Part shown: positions 1 to 6,778 of the stretch, piece by piece | How the letters are laid out: every line of letters starts with the position of its first letter | Position numbering within the stretch: position 1 is the first letter of the stretch | Assembly: GCA_964625125.1 (NCBI GenBank) | Contig: CAZVAP010000024.1 | Coordinates: 1-11,438, forward strand | Source: CAZVAP01 sp964625125 | GTDB lineage: Bacteria > Patescibacteriota > Gracilibacteria > Absconditabacterales > Absconditicoccaceae | Direction: 5' to 3' | Length of the DNA: 11,438 nucleotides | The notes under the pieces: model-generated | The model's database searches: none | Seen by the model: only the letters and a program-made list of their open reading frames with translations | Told to the model about the DNA's origin: nothing | Program-made: the position numbers and the translations under genes

Positions 1-1
1 T

Positions 2-103
2 GATATAATAACCACTTGAACAACTTTAGAAGAAGTAGCTAAATGTATAAAAAATATATATCCAAATACAAAAGTTATTTGACTTGTTCTAGCTAGAAGA
101 TAA
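2..103 (+). CDS. comF: ComF-family phosphoribosyltransferase, C-terminal end (partial)
   Basis: This is the last 33 codons of a gene that enters from the left edge, ending at TAA. The visible peptide opens with D-I-I-T-T-G-T-T, the classic PRPP-binding loop of type I phosphoribosyltransferases (D-x-x-T-T-G-x-T), with its glycine encoded by TGA. It ends in V-I-G-L-V-L-A-R-R, the terminal beta strand typical of ComF proteins. In Gram-positive and Gram-negative bacteria ComF is needed for transformation, where it is thought to act with DNA uptake and processing proteins in the cytoplasm. dprA, another transformation gene, lies about 2.6 kb away on the other strand. Another short PRPP-binding transferase is possible, since only the C-terminus is visible, but the L-A-R ending favours ComF. 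Confidence 0.72.
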
Positions 104-110
104 ATTACAC

Positions 111-138
111 TTGAAATCAAAATATATTTTAATATAAA
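111..138 (+). promoter_or_regulatory. Candidate sigma-70-type promoter for the rpsL cluster
   Basis: TTGAAA at 111-116 and TATAAA at 133-138 are separated by 16 bases and lie 35 bases before the rpsL start. This is the best -35/-10 pair in the comF-rpsL gap. The region is so AT-rich that chance matches are likely, so this is only a candidate. Confidence 0.35.
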
Positions 139-172
139 AGACTGGCCTATTTTTATTTATTGATAAATATGT

Positions 173-586
173 ATGCCTACAATTAATCAGCTAGTTAGAA
201 AATGAAGAAAACAAAAGACTAAGAAGTCAAAAACACCTGCATTGCAATACAAAATCAATACATTAAAAAATGATAAGGTGGTTCCATTACCATCTCCATT
301 TAAAAAAGGTGTTTGTTTAAAAGTTACTGTAACTAGTCCTAAAAAACCTAACTCTGCTCAAAGAAAAATAGCAAAGGTTAGATTATCAAATGGACACGAA
401 GTTATTGCTTATATTCCAGGTGAAAAACATACATTACAAGAACACAGTGTTGTACTTGTAAGATGAGGTAGAGTAAAGGATCTTCCTTGAGTTAAGTATA
501 AAATTGTAAGAGGTGTATATGATGCAAATCCTGTAGAAGGAAGAAAACAATCAAGATCAAAATACTGAGTTAAAAAAGGTAAATAA
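173..586 (+). CDS. rpsL: 30S ribosomal protein S12 (uS12)
   Basis: S12 is a small-subunit protein at the decoding centre that helps check codon-anticodon pairing. The gene encodes 137 residues starting M-P-T-I-N-Q-L-V-R-K-G-R, which fixes the ATG at 173. Family hallmarks follow: G-V-C-L-K-V near 46-51, P-K-K-P-N-S near 56-61, [20 protein letters not shown] near 88-107, and S-R-S-K-Y-G-V-K-K at the end. Four glycines (11, 99, 106, 132) are written TGA, all but the first at near-invariant positions; this is the clearest proof of the altered code. Residue 63 is Gln in P-N-S-A-Q-R-K where most bacteria have Leu. The N-terminal region has the roughly 13-residue insertion also seen in Firmicutes and Mycoplasma S12. 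It is the first ribosomal gene of the cluster, 69 bases after comF. Confidence 0.98.
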
Positions 587-587
587 T

Positions 588-650
588 CTCCTATTTTCTC
601 TAGGTAGGAGTACCCCTTCTTAAGGCTGATCCATTGCGGAAGAAGGAGGG
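588..650 (+). promoter_or_regulatory. Structured rpsL-rpsG intercistronic RNA, possible S7 feedback site
   Basis: Two inverted repeats sit in the 94-base gap and are clearly richer in G+C than the surroundings. The first has arms CTCCTA (588-593) and TAGGAG (605-610), a perfect 6-bp stem. The second has CCTTCTT (615-621) and AAGAAGG (640-646), a perfect 7-bp stem that extends by two C-G pairs (613-614 with 648-649) if A647 bulges. Neither is followed by a run of T, so they do not look like terminators. In E. coli, S7 binds the rpsL-rpsG intercistronic mRNA to repress its own synthesis. The same location here suggests the same role, but I did not demonstrate similarity to the S7 site of 16S rRNA. 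Confidence 0.45.
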
Positions 651-680
651 AAAAATTTATTAAGTTAATTTTTATAAATA

Positions 681-1151
681 ATGGCTAAAAAATTTAAAAA
701 ACCTTCATTCTATGTTCCATATGATAGTAATGAAAAATTCGAAAAATTCATAAACTATGTTATGAGAAATGGTAAAAAATTATTAGCAAGAAAAATTATG
801 AAAGATACATTTGAAGAAATTAAAAAAAATGGACATCCAAATCCAATGGTAGTATGGGAACAAGCTATTGAAAATGCTTCTCCTAATGTAATGGTAAAAT
901 CAAAAAGAATTGGTTGAGCTGTTTATCAAATACCATTAGAAGTTCCTGCTAAAAAAAGGTTTTTCTATGCTTCTAAATGGATATTGGATGCAGCAAGAAG
1001 TAAAAAATGAGCTCCTATGTATAAAAAATTAGCAGAAGAATTGTTAGCTGCTTATTCAGGACAAGGAGCTGCTGTTAAAAGAAAAGAAGAAGCTCATAAG
1101 ATGGCTGAAGCTAATAAAGCATTTGCTTATTTGGCTAAATATGTTAAATAA
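681..1151 (+). CDS. rpsG: 30S ribosomal protein S7 (uS7)
   Basis: S7 nucleates assembly of the 30S head and contacts mRNA and tRNA at the E site. The 156-residue length equals the usual bacterial length. Recognisable segments are V-M-R-N-G-K-K near 27-33, W-E-Q-A-I-E-N-A-S-P near 59-68, R-I-G-G-A-V-Y-Q-I-P near 76-85 with one glycine written TGA, and the C-terminal K-R-K-E-E-A-H-K-M-A-E-A-N-K-A-F-A-Y. The start is M-A-K-K-F-K-K-P after an AT-rich leader with no ribosome-binding site nearby. The only AGGAGG-like sequence lies about 31 bases upstream, inside the hairpin arm at 640-650. In most bacteria fusA and tuf follow; here two small unknown genes do. Confidence 0.97.
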
Positions 1152-1174
1152 TTTTAAACTTTTAAAAGTATATA

Positions 1175-1393
1175 ATGGGTAACGGAATTAGAGTAAAACA
1201 TAAACATATTTGGTATAACCCAAATAAGAAAAAAACTGTTTCTTGAAAAAAGTATGAAAAAGCTATTGCTCACTATAAAAAACTTCTTAAAAGAATTGAA
1301 ATAGAAGGAGAAACAAAATGGCTTAAAAATGCATTAGAAATGGTAAAAGCAAAATTTAAAAAATATGGAATTACTGAAGATATGATTAAATAG
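1175..1393 (+). CDS. Small basic protein of unknown function, 72 aa
   Basis: I do not recognise this protein. It begins M-G-N-G-I-R-V-K-H-K-H-I-W-Y-N-P and is about one quarter lysine (18 of 72), with Trp at 13 and 49. Residues 27-65 look like two amphipathic helices. One glycine, in S-G-K-K, is written TGA, which supports real coding under table 25. It starts 23 bases after rpsG, in a run of genes with similarly short gaps, and is followed 23 bases later by another small basic gene. The composition and the position between S7 and bL19 fit an RNA-binding or ribosome-associated protein; this is inference from context only. It ends at TAG. It matches no ribosomal protein family that I know. Confidence 0.72.
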
Positions 1394-1416
1394 TTTTAAC
1401 TTTTAATTTTATATTT

Positions 1417-1563
1417 ATGCCAAGACTTACTACAAAAAGAAGACATAAGTTAAAAAAAGCTTTAACAAGAGTTGAAAAGAAAATTATTATGGAAACTAGA
1501 AATATGATTGAACAACAAAAGAAATGGAAAGCAAAACTTGCTGAAAATAAATCTAAAAATTAA
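1417..1563 (+). CDS. Very small basic protein of unknown function, 48 aa
   Basis: I do not recognise this 48-residue protein. About 35% of it is Lys or Arg (17 of 48), with an N-terminal cluster M-P-R-L-T-T-K-R-R-H-K-L-K-K followed by a single predicted helix to near residue 42. It contains no TGA, so it reads the same under either code. It sits between two genes of the ribosomal cluster with gaps of 23 and 26 bases, and its start follows the same AT-rich leader type as its neighbours. That regular spacing and the ribosome-like composition are the arguments that it is real. It could be a lineage-specific ribosomal or nucleoid-binding peptide; the sequence does not decide. Confidence 0.62.
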   Translation: MPRLTTKRRHKLKKALTRVEKKIIMETRNMIEQQKKWKAKLAENKSKN

Positions 1564-1589
1564 TTTTAATCCCTTAATTTCTTAATATA

Positions 1590-2030
1590 ATGAATTTTGA
1601 AAGAATTAAAAAGCTAGCTGCATTACACAATAATGCAGAAATATGGGATGTAAAACCAGGTCAAGAAGTAGAAATACATGAAAAAATTAAAGATGGTAAT
1701 AATGAAAGAACTTGGAGATTTAAAGGATTAATCATAAAAGTTAAACATCCTAATTTACATACTGGTACTTTTACTGTAAGAGGTAAAGTTCTTGGTATAA
1801 CTGTAGAAAAAGTTTATCCTTTATCTTCAACTTCTATTGAAAAAATAATTCTATTGGATGAAAAGAAAATTAGAAGAGCTAAATTATACTTCATAAGAGA
1901 AAAAATTGGTAAAGCTGCAAGATTAAAATCACTATTACAATGAGAAAGATCAAATGAAAGAGGTAAAGAAATTCAAAAAAAGAAAATTATTGTAACTCAA
2001 ACTCAAGAAAATGCAGAAAAAGCTGCTTAG
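1590..2030 (+). CDS. rplS: 50S ribosomal protein L19 (bL19)
   Basis: bL19 lies at the 30S-50S interface and forms part of an intersubunit bridge. The core matches the family well: V-K-P-G-Q-E-V-E-I-H near 21-30, F-K-G-L-I-I near 44-49, the beta strands T-F-T-V-R-G-K-V-L-G-I-T-V-E-K-V-Y-P-L near 60-78, S-I-E-K-I near 83-87, and R-R-A-K-L-Y-F-I-R-E-K-I-G-K-A-A-R near 95-111. At 146 residues it is about 30 longer than the usual bL19. The extra length is a charged C-terminal tail that begins with a TGA-encoded glycine (118); read with the standard code the protein would stop there, close to the family's normal end. rplS is not normally part of the str cluster, so this is a rearranged arrangement. 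It ends at TAG. Confidence 0.96.
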
Positions 2031-2056
2031 TTTTTAAAAGTTAAACTTTTTAGAAT

Positions 2057-2653
2057 ATGGAATTAAAAGTTCAAAAAAGACAACCAGGGAAAGTAAAAAA
2101 TTTACTAAAACAAGGATTAGTACCTGGTATAGTATATGGTAAAAGTTTAGAGCAACCTATCCCTGTTCAATTTAAAAAAACTGATTTTATTAAATTATAT
2201 AAAGAAGCTGGTAGTTCTACACCAGTTATTCTAAAATGAGATGATTTCGAACAAATGGTTCTTATTCATGATTATCAATTAGAACCAGTTAAAGATATGC
2301 TAATACATGTTGATTTCTTAGCTATTAAAGCTGGAGAAAAAGTAAAAGCTTCTGTTCCAGTTGTAATAGAGTGAGTTGAAAACCTACAAAAACAAGGTCT
2401 AGAAGTAGATATAATTACTGATGCAATAGAAGTTGAAGCTATCCCTTCAAAATTACCACATGAAATAAAATTAGATGTATCAAATTTAAAAGATGGTGAA
2501 AATATATCTGTTGCTGACTTGGATTTATGAAAAGATGTGGAAATTGTTTCTGAACCTACAGAAGTTATTGTTACAGTATACAACCCTTCCGAGCAATCTA
2601 CAGAAGAAGCTTCTGAAGAAGAAACAACTGAAGAATCAACTGAAAATGAATAA
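2057..2653 (+). CDS. rplY: 50S ribosomal protein L25, long CTC form (bL25)
   Basis: bL25 binds 5S rRNA in the central protuberance of the large subunit. The N-terminal 5S-binding domain shows L-K-V-Q-K-R near 3-8, K-Q-G-L-V-P-G-I-V-Y-G near 18-28, and an L-x-P-V-K-D-M-L-x-H-V-D-F motif near 76-90. The second, all-beta TL5/CTC domain runs from about 95 to 180 and includes V-P-V-V-I-E-G-V-E-N, then I-E-V-E-A-I-P-S-K-L-P-H-E-I. A short, very acidic Glu/Ser/Thr tail closes the 198-residue chain. The two-domain form is the general-stress/TL5 type rather than the short E. coli L25. Several glycines, such as those at I-E-G-V and L-D-L-G-K, are TGA. It is the last gene of the plus-strand cluster; a terminator follows its stop codon directly. 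Confidence 0.95.
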
Positions 2654-2654
2654 C

Positions 2655-2688
2655 AAAAAATCTCCCGGACATAATTGGGAGATTTTTT
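2655..2688. terminator. Bidirectional rho-independent terminator between rplY and dprA
   Basis: A perfect 12-bp stem joins AAAAAATCTCCC (2655-2666) to GGGAGATTTTTT (2677-2688) over a 10-base loop. On the plus strand the hairpin ends in a T run after rplY. On the minus strand the same repeat gives a T run after dprA. The outer two bases of the right arm are part of the dprA stop codon, so both converging transcripts share this hairpin. Confidence 0.93.
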
Positions 2689-3646
2689 ATTTAACTTTAT
2701 ACTCACCTACTTCATCTAAAATAAGTCATTTTAATTCTAAGCTAGACAAAATATTTATTAAATCTTGAATAGATTTTCAAGTAATAGATATTAATAAATC
2801 TAAACTTGAATAACCTTGCTTAATATAATCTAAAATTTCCTTTTCTTCAGTAGATAAATCTACATTGGATACATTTAAATTAGAACCTAATCATAAACTT
2901 TCTACAAACTCACTTATATCTACTACTCCATTAATTTTTCAATTAAAAATTAATTTATTTGTTCATTTTCACATTTCATCATCATAAGAAGAAAAACAAC
3001 TATAAACAGGAATACCATATTCTATAGCTTTACCAACAGTTATCATAGTTCAAGATTTAGCAGGAGCTTGAGGAACAAATATAAAATCACTTAATCAAGC
3101 TATTATTCTATTTCTTTGAGGGAAAGTCCATATAGTTCCCTCTTGAGATAATCTAAATTCTGAAATAACTAATCAATTATTTTTTACTATTTTCAAAATT
3201 TTTTCTTTCAAGTTAGAATTTAAGGCTCTTTCAAACCCCATCCCTAAAACAGCTATAGTAGGAAGAGAAAATTTTAAAGATAAATTATGAGCATATTCAT
3301 CAGTTCACATAGCTAATCAAGAAATTATAACTACCTCTTTCCCCTTTATTAAATCAAAAAAATCATTTAAAGCTTTTCTAATAAAAAAATTAATTTTTCT
3401 AGGTCAGACTATTCAAATAATATACTTATTAAGCAAATCAATATTCCCCATATAATAAACAATATAAGGACTAGGCTTAGTTTTCTTAAATTTATCAATT
3501 CATACTAAATAATTAATATTATAGGTCTTACAAAAACTTATAAATTCTTCTCATATTTTAAAATCAGAAAAATCATTTAATTTTTTTAAATCAGATATTT
3601 TCCAACCTTCTGAATATAAATAAGCTATATAGTCTTCTTTTTTCAT
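2687..3646 (-). CDS. dprA: DNA-processing protein DprA
   Basis: DprA protects incoming single-stranded DNA during natural transformation and loads RecA onto it in the cytoplasm. The Rossmann-like core (about 70-245) shows I-V-G-P-R-K at 79-84, I-I-S-G-L-A-M-G-T-D-E-Y-A-H at 107-120, T-I-A-V-L-G-M-G at 130-137, L-V-I-S-E-F at 159-164, F-P-Q-R-N-R-I-I-A-G-L-S at 175-186, and K-S-G-T-M-I-T at 197-203, followed by G-K-G-T-N-K-L-I. Many of these glycines are TGA. The C-terminal 60 residues fit the winged-helix domain of longer DprA proteins. Length is 319 residues, within the family range. It lies downstream of rplA and a 66-aa gene but behind a terminator, so it may have its own promoter. Its stop codon overlaps the shared terminator. 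Confidence 0.94.
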
Positions 3647-3660
3647 TTTTTATAAATTAA

Positions 3661-3685
3661 AAAATCAGCCATTAAGACTGATTTT
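3661..3685 (-). terminator. Rho-independent terminator upstream of dprA
   Basis: CTGATTTT (3678-3685) and AAAATCAG (3661-3668) form an 8-bp stem with a 9-base loop. Read on the minus strand the second arm runs into a T-rich tract, so the hairpin would end transcripts of the 66-aa gene before dprA. The stem is AT-rich and only moderately stable, so partial read-through is plausible. Confidence 0.62.
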
Positions 3686-3695
3686 AGATAAAACA

Positions 3696-3896
3696 TTAAG
3701 CTTTAGTAATTATATCATTATTTTCATCTCCTTGTAAATTTTGAATACTATCTACAAAACCAGAAACTAAAATACCAATTACTTCATCATCTGATTTAAT
3801 TTCTTGTCATGTTAGTTGAGAGAAAACCTGCTTTAATTCTTGTAAAGCATTATACAAGTCTTCTGATACTTCAATTGTTTTTTTTGTGTCTGACAT
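3696..3896 (-). CDS. Small protein of unknown function, 66 aa, possible ribbon-helix-helix type
   Basis: This acidic 66-residue protein begins M-S-D-T-K-K-T-I-E-V-S-E-D-L-Y-N-A-L-Q-E-L. An N-terminal strand (about 5-10) leads into a helix and then a second helix around S-D-D-E-V-I-G-I-L-V-S-G-F-V near 35-48. The pattern strand, 'D-x-Y-x-x-L-x-x-L', turn, 'S-D-D-E-V-I' resembles ribbon-helix-helix DNA-binding proteins, but I cannot confirm the fold. One glycine (30, T-G-Q-E) is TGA. It is flanked on both sides by terminators, which makes it a single-gene unit between rplA and dprA. It could be a small regulator or an orphan antitoxin; no toxin partner is adjacent. Confidence 0.72.
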
Positions 3897-3920
3897 TACA
3901 AATTAATTTAATAATAAAAA

Positions 3921-3941
3921 CCTAGCCTTTTATTGGCTAGG
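3921..3941 (-). terminator. Rho-independent terminator after rplA
   Basis: CCTAGCC (3935-3941, minus strand) pairs perfectly with GGCTAGG (3921-3927) across a 7-base AT-rich loop. On the minus strand it is followed by TTTTTATTATT, the expected U tract. It lies 35 bases past the rplA stop and closes the secE-nusG-rplK-rplA unit. Confidence 0.85.
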
Positions 3942-3975
3942 TATAAGTTTAATGGATTTTTTAATGTTTTCAATA

Positions 3976-4659
3976 CTAATTAAATGAAACCTGAATACCA
4001 GGACCCATAGTAGGTGCAATATGAACTTTTTTAATTAATTGCCCTTTAACTCCTGATGGTTTTGCAGCTTTTACTGCATCCAACAAAGCTTTTAAATTTT
4101 CTTCTAAAGCCTTATTATCAAAAGCTCTTAATTTACCAATTCCTACATGAATTACACCTCCTTTATCTAATTTAAACTCTACTCTACCTTTTTTAATTTC
4201 ATTAATTGTATCTGCTAATTTAGGAGTTACAGTACCAGCTTTTGGAGATGGCATTAAACCTTTTGGTCATAAAATTCTAGCAACTTTTGCTAAATCTCTC
4301 ATCATTTCAGGAGTTGTAACTAACACATCAAAATCAATTTCACCTTTTTCAATTTTTTCCAATAAATCTGTATTTCCTACTATATCTGCACCAGCTTGCT
4401 TTGCTTCTTCTATTTTATCATCTGAAACAAAAGCAGCAACCTTTACTTGTTTACCTGTACCATGAGGTAATACTACTGTTCATCTTACTTGTTGATCATT
4501 ATATTTTGGATTTGCATTAGTTTGAATATGTACTTCCAAAGTAGGATCAAACTTTGTATAAGCAACTTTTTTTGCTAATTCTATAGCTTCAGAAATTGAG
4601 TATTTTTTTGTTTTATCAACTAACTTCTTTGCTTCTAAATATTTTTTTCCGTGTTTCAT
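3976..4659 (-). CDS. rplA: 50S ribosomal protein L1 (uL1)
   Basis: L1 forms the mobile stalk that guides deacylated tRNA out of the E site and, in many bacteria and archaea, represses its own mRNA. The 227-residue length is typical. Family marks are G-K-K-Y-L-E-A near the start, L-E-V-H-I-Q-T-N near 42-49, V-V-L-P-H-G-T-G-K near 63-71, A-D-I-V-G near 91-95, L-G-P-K-G-L-M-P-S-P-K-A-G-T-V-T near 130-145, and the C-terminal G-P-G-I-Q-V-S-F-N. The glycine of L-G-P-K is TGA. The start ATG at 4659 follows 14 bases after a hairpin that looks like an L1 binding site, consistent with autoregulation. The rplK-rplA gap of 93 bases is unusually long for this tightly packed region. It ends at TAG. Confidence 0.97.
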
Positions 4660-4673
4660 TATAAAACATTAAT

Positions 4674-4718
4674 AGAATAAAACGGTACAAACGAACTTAT
4701 GTTCTCCCGGCTTATTCT
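4674..4718 (-). promoter_or_regulatory. Hairpin before rplA resembling the L1-binding site (autoregulation candidate)
   Basis: In mRNA order the element has an outer stem AGAATAA (4718-4712) with TTATTCT (4680-4674), a middle stem CGG (4709-4707) with CCG (4685-4683), an asymmetric internal loop of GA against GTTTGTA, an inner stem GAAC (4704-4701) with GTTC (4696-4693), and an ATAA loop. A further G-U pair can join the outer and middle stems. The L1 site in 23S rRNA and known L1-repressed mRNAs also have a GGGAG strand opposite a longer strand in an asymmetric loop; GGGAG is present here. No T run follows, so it is not a terminator. Its position just before rplA supports translational feedback by L1, which is inference. 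Confidence 0.6.
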
Positions 4719-4752
4719 TTAAATATGAGGCAATTTATTATAAGTCTGAAAA

Positions 4753-5196
4753 TTATTCTATTACTTCAATACCTAAAGATTTAGCAGTTCATTTTAAACT
4801 TCTAACAATTGCATCTATATCATCAGTATTCATATCTGGTTTCTTAATCTCTGCAATCTCTTTTAAATCTTCTAATTTAATTTTACCAACTTTTTTTGTA
4901 TTTGGCTCACCAGAACCTTTTTTAACTTTAGCCTTCCATTTAATTAAATCTGAGCTAACAGGAGATTTTAATTTCATATCAAAACTTCTATCAATATACA
5001 CTGTTACTTCAACAGGAATTTTTACATCAAAACCTCCAAATTGTTGCATCATTTCTCTTGTTTTATCGTTGAACTCTTTTGTGAAAGCACCGATATTGAT
5101 ACCATGTTGTCAAAGCATAGGACCAACTGGAGGTGCTGGTGTAGCTTTACCTGCTACAAGAAATATCTTAAATTTAGATTGAACTTTTTTTGCCAT
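4753..5196 (-). CDS. rplK: 50S ribosomal protein L11 (uL11)
   Basis: L11 sits at the base of the L7/L12 stalk, binds the GTPase-associated region of 23S rRNA and helps recruit translation factors. The N-terminal domain shows K-A-T-P-A-P-P-V-G-P-M-L-G-Q-H-G-I-N-I near 18-36, with the glycine of L-G-Q-H written TGA, then F-N-D-K-T near 42-46. The C-terminal RNA-binding domain carries K-x-G-S-G-E-P-N near 90-97, K-V-G-K-I near 100-104, and S-L-K-G-T-A-K-S-L-G-I near 133-143. Length, 147 residues, is close to the usual 141. It starts only 5 bases after the 236-aa membrane-anchored gene, so the two are probably translated from the same mRNA. Confidence 0.97.
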
Positions 5197-5201
5197 AACT
5201 A

Positions 5202-5912
5202 CTACTTAGCAAATAAAACTTTTTTTAAATAATCTCTATTTTCTTTATATACACCATATGGCATAATAACTAGATAATTATTTCCTTTATAGCTTATAAG
5301 CATAATCACTACTTTCCCATAATATACATCAATATTTACAAAACTTTGCTTATCACCATACAAATTTAATGATTTAACATTGCCTCATATTTGTTGAATA
5401 AGCTGGTTTATATTATTTTTTTCTTGATCATAATCAACAGATTTTAATTTTTTAATATAAATATCTTTTCATGAAACCTGATAAATTATACCACTTGTAT
5501 AACCTAATAATTGAAAAATATCATCATATGGACTAACAGACACTTTTTTTAAATCAATACCAGAAAAACTACTTAATAAAGGTTCTTCACTATTTTGATT
5601 TAGGTGCATTCAAGTTAAAGGCTTAATCTCTAAATTTTCATTTATAACAGAATTAGTCTGCTGTCCACTTAATATAGTTTCACTTCCAGAAGATAAATTC
5701 TTACCTGTAAAATTTTCACTTGTTTTTTTCTCATCAGCCTTAGTTTCTAGAAAGTTCCCAGTTATTTGCGAAAGTGAAGCATTTTTTACATGCTTTTGAT
5801 TAGATATTATTAAAGAAAGAAATTCTTGTTTTTTGGGTGAAAAATAAAAAAAAGTGTATGACAATAAAATAAGTCATACTAAATATAAACTCAATCCTAT
5901 ATATTTTTTCAT
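5202..5912 (-). CDS. Membrane-anchored protein of unknown function between nusG and rplK, 236 aa
   Basis: I do not recognise this protein. It starts M-K-K-Y-I-G-L-S-L-Y-L-V-G-L-I-L-L-S-Y, a clear transmembrane anchor at about 4-24 with a positive start, which places the rest outside the membrane. Residues about 30-110 are a Ser/Thr/Asn/Lys-rich linker without order. A beta-rich domain (about 120-230) follows, with repeated hydrophobic strands such as V-V-I-M-L-I-S-Y-K-G-N-Y-L-V-I-M. The chain ends L-F-A-K. Gaps are 16 bases after nusG and 5 bases before rplK, so it is embedded in the essential nusG-rplK operon, where bacteria normally have nothing. No signal peptidase II lipobox is visible. 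Co-expression with secretion and ribosomal genes is the only functional hint. It ends at TAG. Confidence 0.85.
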
Positions 5913-5928
5913 AGGAACTTATTAACTT

Positions 5929-6513
5929 TTATAAAACAATTTTTTCAATTTTATCAAAACCTACATTAACAATAGTTTCTCTACCCATAAGTTTTGTTTT
6001 AATTTTTACTTCTCACTTTTGTGTATCGATATCAACAATTTCTCATTCTATACCTCCTAGTTCTTCCTGTTTTAATTTAACTTTATCACCTACCTTATAA
6101 GGTACATCCATAGTTAACCTTTCTTCTGACATTTTTACTTTCTCTAAAATTTTTTCCATTTCTTTTTCATCTACTGGAGTTGGATGAATTTCTGAACCAA
6201 TTATAAGTCTAACACCCGGTGTATTTCTTAAAAAATACCAAATTCTATCATTCATCATACTTTTAACATATACATAGCCTGGATGTAATTTTTTTTCTGT
6301 AATCTTTTTTTCTCACTTTTTATTAATTGTAACTGTTTTAACTACAGGGAAAAAAATATCTTCTACTTGATCTTGTAAATTATTTTTCTTAATAGTCTCC
6401 CATAAATTTTTTACAACTATAGGTTCTTGCCCTGAAACTACAGAAAGAACATACCATCTATAATTTGTATCCTCAATTTGTTTATTTGTTGCATTTGAAA
6501 AATTAAAATTCAT
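5929..6513 (-). CDS. nusG: Transcription termination/antitermination factor NusG
   Basis: NusG binds RNA polymerase, affects pausing and links transcription to Rho or the ribosome. The NGN domain shows Y-R-W-Y-V-L-S-V-V-S-G-Q-E near 18-30, then K-K-L-H-P-G-Y-V-Y-V-K near 74-84 and R-N-T-P-G-V near 96-101. The KOW domain runs from about 140, with V-G-D-K-V-K-L near 141-147, G-I-E-G-E-I-V-D-I-D near 154-163 and L-M-G-R-E-T near 175-180. Two KOW glycines (157, 167) are TGA. Length 194 is close to the E. coli 181. An extra N-terminal stretch of about 17 residues precedes the NGN fold. Its ATG shares one base with the secE stop (TAATG), indicating translational coupling. Confidence 0.96.
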
Positions 6514-6713
6514 TATTTAGCAAATAAGTGAGTAAAAAGATTGTATAAAACTCCATCATATAAATTCAAAAAAGCCCAATCTGCAATAGATAAAATTACA
6601 GCAGAAATAAATACTATTACAATAACAGCTATAGTCATTTTAATTATTTCATCTTTAGAAGGCCATTTAACTTCCTTTAAAGTTTCTAAACTTTCATAAA
6701 AAAACTGCAACAT
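6513..6713 (-). CDS. secE: Preprotein translocase subunit SecE
   Basis: SecE clamps SecY in the membrane and is essential for protein export. The 66-residue chain from ATG 6713 reads F-F-Y-E-S-L-E-T-L-K-E-V-K-W-P-S-K-D-E, the conserved amphipathic SecE motif, followed by one transmembrane helix at about 25-46 and a short tail. An in-frame ATG at 6752 would add 13 residues, mostly Phe, Ile, Tyr and Lys. I prefer 6713 because SecE proteins usually begin just before this motif; the earlier start cannot be excluded. secE-nusG is the standard bacterial pair, and the two genes overlap by one base. The usual rpmG neighbour upstream is replaced here by an RNHCP gene 65 bases away. The protein ends L-F-A-K. 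Confidence 0.93.
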   Translation of the reverse strand: MLQFFYESLETLKEVKWPSKDEIIKMTIAVIVIVFISAVILSIADWAFLNLYDGVLYNLFTHLFAK

Positions 6714-6778
6714 TTTAAATATATAAAAAATAAAAGCTTTCTTAATATACAAATTTAATATAGAAAATCAACTTTAGA

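Noticed and set aside
2275..2706. 143-aa open frame on the minus strand
   Set aside because: It is antisense to rplY, Ser/Thr-rich as expected for the complement of a Glu-rich gene, and has no family resemblance.
2493..2768. 91-aa open frame on the plus strand
   Set aside because: It overlaps rplY in another frame, runs through the terminator and into antisense dprA.
5041..5232. 63-aa open frame on the plus strand
   Set aside because: It is antisense to the N-terminal half of rplK and the end of its neighbour, with no independent support.
6513..6752. Longer SecE starting at 6752
   Set aside because: The extra 13 residues are low-complexity and precede the usual SecE start; the ATG at 6713 fits the family better, though the longer form is not excluded.
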